From the IMG/VR virus record IMGVR_UViG_3300030098_001650, positions 1,492 to 42,234 of that record: 40,743 nucleotides of DNA. One strand, given 5' to 3'. The notes beneath the pieces were generated by a model. The model saw nothing but the letters and a program-made list of their open reading frames with translations, searched no databases and had not been told where the DNA came from. Made by a program: the position numbers and the translations under genes. The DNA comes from a virus. Within the stretch, counting starts at the first letter, position 1; each line of letters begins with the position of its first letter. Positions 6,590 through 14,800 of this stretch are shown piece by piece.

Positions 6590-6762
6590 TATACTTCGAA
6601 TCCAAAATTTAGAATCATAAATCTAAGTCTTGAACAATTTTTTGTAGTACACGTGGCACAAGGACACAGTCTGAATTCAAACAGTGTCCACGTACCTAAT
6701 CGTAAACTCAATTCGTATACTTCTTTTTTATTTCCTGCATTCCAAGAGTTTATCCAATTCAT
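6589..6762 (-). CDS. Small Cys-rich protein (57 aa) with CPCxxC cluster
   Basis: The frame begins with ATG at 6762-6760 (MNWINSWNAGNKKEVYELSL) and ends in TAA at 6591-6589. Residues 33-43 hold LCPCATCTTKNC, four cysteines that could bind a metal ion or form disulphides. The C-terminus is hydrophobic (LRFMILNFGFEV). It lies five bases from the 91-aa membrane gene and is coupled by TAATG to the 23-aa Cys-rich frame. Filling of the gap and the shared Cys cluster support it being a gene. No function is recognised; a lysis or membrane role is possible from its position. Confidence 0.52.
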   Translation of the reverse strand: MNWINSWNAGNKKEVYELSLRLGTWTLFEFRLCPCATCTTKNCSRLRFMILNFGFEV

Positions 6763-6767
6763 ATCAA

Positions 6768-7043
6768 TTATATTTTAGTTTTAGAAAATCCCATCTTACA
6801 TAGTAACCACATCATAGGTTCTACTTTAAAGAAACAACAGATAGCAAAATACATTGCGCACCATATTTTTCCTCCAAAAAACCCAAATATCATACCCATT
6901 ACCATATACATAGTAATCATGAAGTATAACATTCTTAATGAAGTCCATTCTTTCCAGTTTTTAAAATTAATCCATTCAAACGTTATTAATGATTTTAATG
7001 TCACTAATCCGTTAAAAATAAATTCTTTAATAGTATTAATCAT
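6768..7043 (-). CDS. Two-pass membrane protein (91 aa), holin candidate
   Basis: The product MINTIKEFIFNGLVTLKSLI... has an amphipathic N-terminal part with repeated Trp/Phe/Lys (FEWINFKNWKEW). A long hydrophobic segment rich in Met and Phe follows (about residues 39-59, MLYFMITMYMVMGMIFGFFG), then a second hydrophobic stretch at about 61-76, and finally a short basic end (MGFSKTKI). Size and topology fit small phage holins, which permeabilise the inner membrane so that the lysin can reach the wall. It sits between the giant ejection-protein gene and the Cys-rich/fibre/lysin cluster. Holin identity is inferred because holins share little sequence; two other holin candidates occur at 40426-40743 and 1-271. 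Confidence 0.68.
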   Translation of the reverse strand: MINTIKEFIFNGLVTLKSLITFEWINFKNWKEWTSLRMLYFMITMYMVMGMIFGFFGGKIWCAMYFAICCFFKVEPMMWLLCKMGFSKTKI

Positions 7044-7084
7044 ATATTTTTCTAATTTGGTTATACTATACTATTATTACATGT

Positions 7085-10000
7085 TTATTGGTGAGCATAA
7101 CATTTTTTATTTGTATTCTCTGTTTTGTTCTTACATCTCTGTCCGTTAGATTTAGTTGCTGTACACCTATATTCTTTCTTACCGTCACCATCAGTATCGC
7201 TTCCATCTTTGAATTCCGCGTGATGAACACACTTCCAAGATTTTTTATTTGTCTCAGTTGTATTACCACACCTTCTACCATTTGATCTTATACCAGAACA
7301 TCTAACGGTTTTAATTCCTTTTTCTTTTTTCTCTTGTTCTTCTTTTTTCTTTTCCTCTTCTTTCTTTTTCTTTTCTTCTTCTTTTTTAATTTTCTTTTCT
7401 TCTTCTTTTTTCTCTTTCTTTTCTATTTTAATTTCTTCTTTTGCTTTTTCTATTTCTTCATCTTTTACACCAACATCCCATCTATTCCAACCTAGTACTA
7501 GCGCAACCCTTTGCCACATTAAATGATTTCCAGTTATTGCTTCTTCTAAGTTATTAGCTTTGTTAACAACCCTAGCCAATGGTATATTAGTTACAGCCTC
7601 TATAATACTAGACCACTTTCGTAAGTTTGGATTTTCAATACTCCAACCTACTTTTTCTCCAACTCCTTCATTATATAATTCTGTATCAAAAGCACTCATT
7701 ATTTTTCTCATCTTAGAACCTATTGGCGGAGATAAATTTACTAATTCTTGTGCTATATCCCATTTGTCTCGTTTCCACCTTGGTAAATTTTTTTGTTTAT
7801 GCCACTGTATAATAGTATTTTTAAGAGTAGATAATAAAGCCCCGTATAAACCAGTACCACGTAAAAAAGAATCTAAAGCCTGATTCATTGTTCTTACTGT
7901 TCTATTTTCAATTTCTTCTTCGTCATCTCCCCACATTATAGCCGCTAACGCCGTTTGTAAAGAAGCAAATACTATATTTTGAACCATTCCATAATATAAA
8001 ATTTTAGATACATTAGTTTTCCAATCGCCTCTACCATATCTTAAATCAGACAAAGCCTTTTTCGTTAATCTACCCATTTGCATTGTAACGTTCTGAAACG
8101 CTAAAACCATTCTACCAAGAATGCTAGCTTGTTGTTGTGATACTAAATCTTCTCTTGATGATTGTTGCGTTTCCTCTGCTATCTCTTGAAAATCTAACAT
8201 TGCTTGATCATGAGCTTCTTTATTAGACATTCCTTCTTTTTTATATTTATTTAATCTGTTTCTATAAAAACTAGCTCCACCAAAAGCAATAGCAAAACTA
8301 TCAGCAATTTGTGTTGGTGTAAAACCTTTTTGTAATAAATAACTAATAACAGCCGCTGGCGTACGTTTTCCTTCTGCAAAAGCTTTAGCTAATTCTGAAG
8401 CAGAGACATCAGTTTGTAGTCCCCCTCTTCTTTGTTTTAATTGATCAGAATTAAACAACATTACAAAATCTTTCCAAAACTGTACTTGATTGGCAAATGC
8501 CGCTGAAGCTTTAAATATATTATTGTCACTCCAATTAATAAAGTTAACAGTAGATATAGTTTGAAGTAATGCTGATCTCATATTAAAAAACATAACCGCA
8601 CCAACAGAGCCGTTTATCCACTCAGTAAACATATTAACCGTACTATCTGGACTAGTAAGTCTATTGCCTCCGTTTTCCATACGGTACAATATATTTTTTA
8701 AAGCTTCTACAAACCAAGAGCCATAAGCTGCTTCTATTTTATTTAAATTATCTTTATTAAATATAATATTTTTTAAATCAATCCACTCTTGCAAAAATTG
8801 TTTTCTACCAATTTTATTTACAAGGTTATTCATGTCGCCTGGAATAGAGCTAACAGACCAATTTTCTGTAGGAGGAGGATAGCCTTCTTTACTACGAGTT
8901 ATAGTAGAAAGACCTTCTGCAAAAGCTTTAACGTTAGCATTATTCTCAACGTATCTTATTAATTCTCGTTTTTGCGATTCAGATATTCCAGGTATATCGT
9001 GACCATGTTTATTCCATAGATAAACCCTAACCGCCGTGTCTACTGAAAAAACACTACCTGGTATTGTTTTATTTAAAGATTTTGCAACTTTAGGAAACTG
9101 CTTTTTTAAAGCTTTGTACTCGTTAACCATGTTTTGTTTATACGCATTCCACGATCGGATACCTCTAGCAAAAGGATCAAATAGTTTTTCTTTAAACCAT
9201 TTTAAATCCATATCACCTTGTTTTCCTTTGCCAACAAAGTAATACATTAATCCTTTAAAATCTTCTGCTGATGGTGGTATATAAAGACTTTTTAAGAATC
9301 TAATTATACTAGGTTGTGATCCTCTTTTTCTAGCCTCAGCCTCTGATATTATTGTTTTAGAGTCAATTCCTTTTTTACGCTCAATCATATCATTGAACTC
9401 TGTATTAATTTGATTTTCAATACTAGGTTCAATAATCTTACTTTCCATGCTATCACTATCATCAAGCTTTCTATTTGTTTTTTCCATTTTAGCTTGAACA
9501 ACATCCGATTTAATATCTAACTGATCTAGCACTTCTTTTACCGCAGCTACATTTTGTGTTGCGTCGTCAGCGAAATACATATCGTTATATCCTTCTGCAA
9601 ATTTATCTAATACCCATTTTGCTTTCGCTTCACCAGTACTGTTAGCTAAGCCGGTAATGTTTTTTAATGGTATATCTAATCCTTGAGATTTTAAGAATTG
9701 TTGTATAGCTTTAGCAGCCCTAGGTGTTCTAGCGGTTAAGACAAATATATCCTTAGTTCCGAATCTTTTAGCTCTTTCTAATGCTTTACCAAGTAATGGC
9801 CCAGGTCTACCTTCTACAACTTGGTCAAATTCTGAAAAATCAAATTTACCGCCACGTTGTAATATATCATCTCCTAGTTCAGCAAACTCAGTCGCATCTA
9901 ATCTTAATCTTTCGTGTCCAGAAACAAACTTATCCATTTTACTAGCTAAGTCTTTAGAAACCGGATCATCAATCTCCATGTTGTCAGTGTTTATTTCCAT

Positions 10001-11725
10001 AAAGTTATCACCAAACATTTCCTTAAAAGTATCTTTATTTCCTTGAACAGCCTCATGATTTCTTCTAACTATAACATCTAACAATGATCTTTCTTTTCTA
10101 GCTCTATTTCTATCCAATGCTGTATCTAAAGACGTCTCAACAAATAACATACTAACATCGTATCCTTTATCTTGAAATTCTTTTACTAATTTCTGCATTT
10201 GTTTTACTGAACCCCCTGTGCCATCTACAACAACCCCGTTTCCTTCTCCTTGATACTTCATCATTTTTTTTCTAGCTATCTTTCTTGACTGAGCGCCTAG
10301 TCTACCAAGTTCACTTCTTTGCTCTGGAGTCAAGTCTCGCATGTCTTCTGGTAATCCGGAGTTTTTCTTTAGCCATTCTAGCGATATATCAGAGTTAACT
10401 ATTTTAAATCCTTGTTTTTCTAAGTTTAATTTTTTAACTATGTTAGATTTACCACTGCCAGCGCCTCCAGCTAAAAATATAACTTTTCTTTTTGGTTTAG
10501 GTTTTCCATCAATATTTGGAACAGTAACTCTAACGCCTGACTTTGTAAAAGCTAACGTATCATCAAAATCAAAAATAGAAGCACCTTTTACATCTGGGGG
10601 CATACTATATGAAGATGACATACCACTTTCGTCAGCTAATTGTTTAGTTCTTTTTTCATTTTCAACGGGCATATTATCTTTAAGAAACTTATTTGCTTTT
10701 GTAGAAAATCCTTCTATATCATTTAAATGTTGAGCAGCTGTTTTACCATTAATATTAAAAACGTGCTTTTGCCTTCCTTTTAAAAATTTAATTAATCTAA
10801 GTTCTCCTTCCAAGCTAACTTTGTTGTCTACTAATTTTCCATCTATTTTTATTTTAGAATCCATTATATCACAAATAAATGCTGGAGCATAAAGCGTCTT
10901 ATGATTACTTGTTATATTATCTACATCAGTTTTTCCACTAAATACGTAATCAGCCCTTCTAGCATGAGTATCCGCTGATGGCTTTAAGTGTTCGTTTTTA
11001 GGTCTTAATAAACCTATTGTTTTATCTAACAAAGCGTTTCCTTTTAAGTTAGGAAACTTTTTCTTAGCTATTTTAAAAGCCTCATTAAAATCTTCACACT
11101 CTCTCCATGAATCATAGTATGCTTCTAGTTGAGTATCGTATTTTTCATTAGGTACTTTACCGTCTTTAGTCTTTTTAGTTTTTTGAGGCTTATTCATTTT
11201 TCCAACTTGTGGGCCTTTTACTAAATAAACATAATCTAAAGTGCTAAGAGCCCTAGTTCCTTCAACTATATTAGTTTGAAATTTACCTATAAGATAAATA
11301 TCTAAAGCAGATAATGTTTTGTTGTTATACGCTTGTTTTAGCTTTATGCTAAAATACTTCATTGCGGCTTTATTACTTTCGTTTATTTCTTCAATTTGTG
11401 CTCTAGCGTTTTGTAGCATTTCTTGCTTTTTAACTAAATTCGTTTCTTGAAGTATTGGTAATAATATTTCTCTAATTTTTCCTTTAAACTCCATGTGTTT
11501 AAAGTTTTTCATAGCATCAATCTCTGCCTTGGTCATTAGGCCATTGTCAATTAAATATTTTTCCTCCTTAGCAATTGCAGCATCGTCCATTCTTGAAGAA
11601 TCCTCTAAAAATAAAAAGTCTTTACCATTAGGTGTTCTTATACTACGAGCTGGTTTTCCATCTACCATAACAACCTTACCGTCAATCTTATAAGTTCCAG
11701 AATCTTTAAAACCCAAAAAGTACAT
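7085..11725 (-). CDS. Giant internal virion protein with P-loop kinase nested in a HAD phosphatase and twin Cys/His tail (1546 aa)
   Basis: Residues 386-390 (DFDDT) form HAD motif I. Next comes a P-loop kinase module with GGAGSGKS (420-427, Lys426), a later VVVDGTGG segment and an RNRARKER stretch, resembling zeta-toxin or polynucleotide-kinase-like folds. HAD motifs resume at VLTART (Thr664), GEAKAKWVLDKF and FADDATQN (Asp720/721). The kinase is thus inserted between HAD motifs I and II. The C-terminal half has hydrophobic helices (for example about 1235-1260), as in ejection proteins. A Lys/Glu coil (about 1425-1470) precedes two Cys/His modules: C-x9-C-x12-C-x2-H and C-x9-C-x10-C-x2-H. The ATG shown is the first in frame, but the frame is open a further 60 or so codons upstream and probably continues from the 2290-aa ORF through the slip site at 11887-11893. 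Inferred role: a DNA-ejection-associated protein carrying end-processing or RNA/DNA repair activities. Confidence 0.8.
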   Translation of the reverse strand: MYFLGFKDSGTYKIDGKVVMVDGKPARSIRTPNGKDFLFLEDSSRMDDAAIAKEEKYLIDNGLMTKAEIDAMKNFKHMEFKGKIREILLPILQETNLVKKQEMLQNARAQIEEINESNKAAMKYFSIKLKQAYNNKTLSALDIYLIGKFQTNIVEGTRALSTLDYVYLVKGPQVGKMNKPQKTKKTKDGKVPNEKYDTQLEAYYDSWRECEDFNEAFKIAKKKFPNLKGNALLDKTIGLLRPKNEHLKPSADTHARRADYVFSGKTDVDNITSNHKTLYAPAFICDIMDSKIKIDGKLVDNKVSLEGELRLIKFLKGRQKHVFNINGKTAAQHLNDIEGFSTKANKFLKDNMPVENEKRTKQLADESGMSSSYSMPPDVKGASIFDFDDTLAFTKSGVRVTVPNIDGKPKPKRKVIFLAGGAGSGKSNIVKKLNLEKQGFKIVNSDISLEWLKKNSGLPEDMRDLTPEQRSELGRLGAQSRKIARKKMMKYQGEGNGVVVDGTGGSVKQMQKLVKEFQDKGYDVSMLFVETSLDTALDRNRARKERSLLDVIVRRNHEAVQGNKDTFKEMFGDNFMEINTDNMEIDDPVSKDLASKMDKFVSGHERLRLDATEFAELGDDILQRGGKFDFSEFDQVVEGRPGPLLGKALERAKRFGTKDIFVLTARTPRAAKAIQQFLKSQGLDIPLKNITGLANSTGEAKAKWVLDKFAEGYNDMYFADDATQNVAAVKEVLDQLDIKSDVVQAKMEKTNRKLDDSDSMESKIIEPSIENQINTEFNDMIERKKGIDSKTIISEAEARKRGSQPSIIRFLKSLYIPPSAEDFKGLMYYFVGKGKQGDMDLKWFKEKLFDPFARGIRSWNAYKQNMVNEYKALKKQFPKVAKSLNKTIPGSVFSVDTAVRVYLWNKHGHDIPGISESQKRELIRYVENNANVKAFAEGLSTITRSKEGYPPPTENWSVSSIPGDMNNLVNKIGRKQFLQEWIDLKNIIFNKDNLNKIEAAYGSWFVEALKNILYRMENGGNRLTSPDSTVNMFTEWINGSVGAVMFFNMRSALLQTISTVNFINWSDNNIFKASAAFANQVQFWKDFVMLFNSDQLKQRRGGLQTDVSASELAKAFAEGKRTPAAVISYLLQKGFTPTQIADSFAIAFGGASFYRNRLNKYKKEGMSNKEAHDQAMLDFQEIAEETQQSSREDLVSQQQASILGRMVLAFQNVTMQMGRLTKKALSDLRYGRGDWKTNVSKILYYGMVQNIVFASLQTALAAIMWGDDEEEIENRTVRTMNQALDSFLRGTGLYGALLSTLKNTIIQWHKQKNLPRWKRDKWDIAQELVNLSPPIGSKMRKIMSAFDTELYNEGVGEKVGWSIENPNLRKWSSIIEAVTNIPLARVVNKANNLEEAITGNHLMWQRVALVLGWNRWDVGVKDEEIEKAKEEIKIEKKEKKEEEKKIKKEEEKKKKEEEKKKEEQEKKEKGIKTVRCSGIRSNGRRCGNTTETNKKSWKCVHHAEFKDGSDTDGDGKKEYRCTATKSNGQRCKNKTENTNKKCYAHQ
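7314..7450 (-). repeat. Near-uninterrupted polypurine tract (coding strand) encoding a Lys/Glu coil
   Basis: On the plus strand this stretch is almost entirely T and C with few interruptions, and on the coding (minus) strand almost entirely A and G. It encodes the KK/EE-rich linker between the membrane-like region and the Cys/His tail of the 1546-aa protein. Such codon-level slippage-prone tracts vary in length, and a homopurine tract can adopt unusual DNA structure; neither is demonstrated here. Confidence 0.6.
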
Positions 11726-11835
11726 TAAATGTTCTGTTTTTAAATTAGGGTGAGTTTGTTCTATAAGTTTTTTTGCACCTTTTGCTAAAGTTATTATAGG
11801 TACGCCAGGAAGTCCTTTACTACTATTACCATCTA

Positions 11836-14800
11836 CTATTTCAAATAATTTAGGGCCAACATATCTAACTTTATCACCTTTCTTAATTTTTTTAATTCTG
11901 GTGGCGTGGACTCAAAGTTAGCTATTACATCATTATAACCACCTGGGCTTGCTAAATAATTTTCTAAAGCCATTTGTTCAACAACGCTTAATAAAGCCGG
12001 GTTCATACCCTCTGTCATTAAATCAAACGATGCATCTCCATAGCTATTAATAGCTTTAACTATTTGATCTTCTATAGTCTCATTAGACTTTGTGTTGTTA
12101 AACATAGACAAGCTTTTACCATCACCTATTTTATGCCCAGCATTACCAGAAATTCTAAGTTCTTGATTAGTAAGTGTAGTTGCGGTTTGCGTAATTAGCT
12201 GTCTAATAGCAGCATCAACTCTTTTATTAGCTTTAGTATCTCCTTTTATAACGCTACCATCAGCGTTTATCCCAAAAAGATTTAAAAACTCTTCTTTAGT
12301 AATATTATCTCTTTTTAATTGATCAGGCAAGCCAGCCGCACTTCCAGTATCCGCCATAGCAGCTCGTTCTCCTTTGTCATAAAATTGACCAAGAACAGTA
12401 TCAGCTATACCAGTCGCTTTACCACTTCTATCTTGACCTTCTGGTAATAGTTTAAGTAAAATATCATTAAAGCTACCATCTTCATTAATAGAAAGCTTAG
12501 CTATCCATGCTTTACCAGCATCCCTTTGTTTAGCATTTAAGTCTTGGTTTGCTAGTATTCTAAGAGGACTAACACCAATTTCATTACTAAGACTTTCTAA
12601 TATTTCATATAATATACCAGTTGGTTTAACATCAGATTCTTTAGTTGGATTTTTTAATTGAATTTTTCCTGTTTTTTTATTTTTTCTTTTAACTTTTTCA
12701 ACACTAGTTAAATCACTATTAACGTTTTTATACCCTAATTTATTGTTACTATAATCAACATCTTTTGAAACTCTTTCTACTGTTTTTATAGTTTTATCTG
12801 AAAGCTGAAGAGCTGTTTTAACTTTAATAGAATTTACTTCTGTGCCTGTTTCGCTTTGTCGTAATATTTCCTCGCTTTCAAATTTATGTCTTCTTTCTTT
12901 ACCAGCGTCTCCAGGTATTATATCAGCATAAGATTGGCCTTCCGCCGTTTGCCTATCTAAGGAACGTTTGCCTGTACCACCTTCTTTTTCTATGTAATCT
13001 TTTTGGATATCTTTTTTTGCATAATATAAAACTCCATTAGCTCCAAATAACCAACCCGCTATACTATCATTTAAAGCTGGATCAAAGTTTTGTAAAAATC
13101 TATCTTGAAGATTTTCTTTTACTTTTCTAATGTACTCCTTTTGTTCTTCCTTAGGTAATCCTTTAGGATCAAACGCTTTATCACCCATCAAAATCATTTT
13201 ATCTAAGCCATTATCCATAAGTTTTAAATAAGCTTGCGTTCTATCATTAGTGCCTTTAGTTTCAAATTCTTCTTTATTTTTATATTTTTTAGAGCCATCT
13301 TTGTTTTTACTATGTTGATCATAGTTTGTAATTAAATCTACATCATCTTTAAGAGCATTATTAACGACTTCACTAAACTCACTTTGACCATCTATATCTT
13401 CAAACTTAGCGTCTTTAAATGCGTCACCCTTAGCGCCTCTAGCCATCATTCTAGCAATAGCTTTATTCGGCCTATTCTTTTTAATAGAATGATGAAAGTC
13501 TGTTAAAAAATTTTTTAAATCATTAATTCCTTTTTTTCCTTTTCTAAATCTAATATCGTAACCAAGATATTGTTGAGCAAATCTTCTAAATATACCTACA
13601 AGCTTTTCAGCAACAGTGTTATTAATTGTTATATCGCCATCTAACATCATTTCGGCTAAAATAGCCATCATTTCTTCGCCTTGTTTATTTTTTTTGTATT
13701 TTGCTATTCTTGCTCTAAATCTAGACTCAGCGCCTTCAGCAAAAGTAATACCTTTTCCTTCAATAACTTTTTCTAGCTGTTTTCCTAAAATAGCCCTCAT
13801 TGCAGGATCAGACTTTAAAGTATTTGCAAATACAGCATGTATAAACTCATGAGCTGTCGTATTAAACATACCATGTGTTACAACGGCATCTTTGTTAATT
13901 AGTATGTTCATTCCTTTAATAACAATCTCTCCTTTGCTGTTTTTTCCTAAAATAGGTTGCATAACTCCAGCACTGCTGCTGTTTAATATATTTATACCAG
14001 TAGTTAAATCTCCAGAAAGATCTTTAATCATTTGTTCAGCTAATTCAACTTCATTTTTGTTTTTTGATGTTTTTGCTACATTTTGCCAATATTCTAATTC
14101 AGCTTCGGATTCAGCTACTATATTTTCTATTTGTTCTTCGGTTTTACCCTTTTTCATAGATTCGTGCCTTTTAACAGCTTCTTTGTATTCCTTATCATTA
14201 AGTTCAATAAAGTTAACTTTAGGACCTCCCATTTTTTCAGTCATTTTAGCCATTTGCTGCATAACATTAAGCCTGTGGTTATAGTAAGCATCTATTTGTT
14301 CAGGATTATATTTATTTAATATTTTTTCTTTTTTCTTATTTCTTTGCTCAATGTTTTTATTTAACTGATTTATTTTTTTATTTATTTCAGCCTTAGGTAG
14401 CTTTCCTTCTGACTGTATTCTATCAAGTTCTTGTTGATCTATTTGATTTTTTTTCCATAAATCTAGTAATTCTTTTTTTTCATCTGGTTTTAAAAAGTCA
14501 ACTAACTTAGAACTTTTACCCATAGTATCATTAATCTTGACAACTAAATCTACGTATTGTTTTTCTAATTCTTTTAATTTAGCTTTCCTCTCATCTTCAT
14601 TTGTTATATCTTTAAACATAGGTCCATAACCTTTAATGTCAGCTATTTGATTAGTTATTTCATGTAAAGATTTACCCATACTTGATATAGCTTCAAAATC
14701 ACTATTTTCTGCAAATGGTGATACTAAATCAGCTGCCATTCTAGGAGAAGTTAATCCCATTGATAACCCAACTCCATTCCAAAATGATTCTTCAACATCA

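Noticed and set aside
6585-6620. TTCGAATCC resembling a tRNA T-loop
   Set aside because: No pairing T-stem, acceptor stem or anticodon arm could be built around it; it falls in the 57-aa coding frame.
6648-6695. Inverted repeat GGACAC...GTGTCC with partial outer arms
   Set aside because: The stem is short, the loop is 16 bases and the outer arms need a bulge; the bases are accounted for by the Cys-rich coding frame, so a terminator or operator is not supported.
9560-10570. Toxin-antitoxin interpretation (zeta toxin) of the kinase module
   Set aside because: The P-loop module is embedded inside a large virion-like protein and a split HAD domain, with no antitoxin partner, so a stand-alone toxin is unlikely.
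10341-10733. 130-aa plus-strand frame inside the 1546-aa gene
   Set aside because: It lies opposite the kinase/HAD motifs, which explain the sequence; no leader or motif supports it.
13892-14284. 130-aa plus-strand frame opposite the 2290-aa gene
   Set aside because: A hydrophobic Ser/Leu/Phe-rich translation is expected from the reverse complement of Lys/Glu-rich helices.
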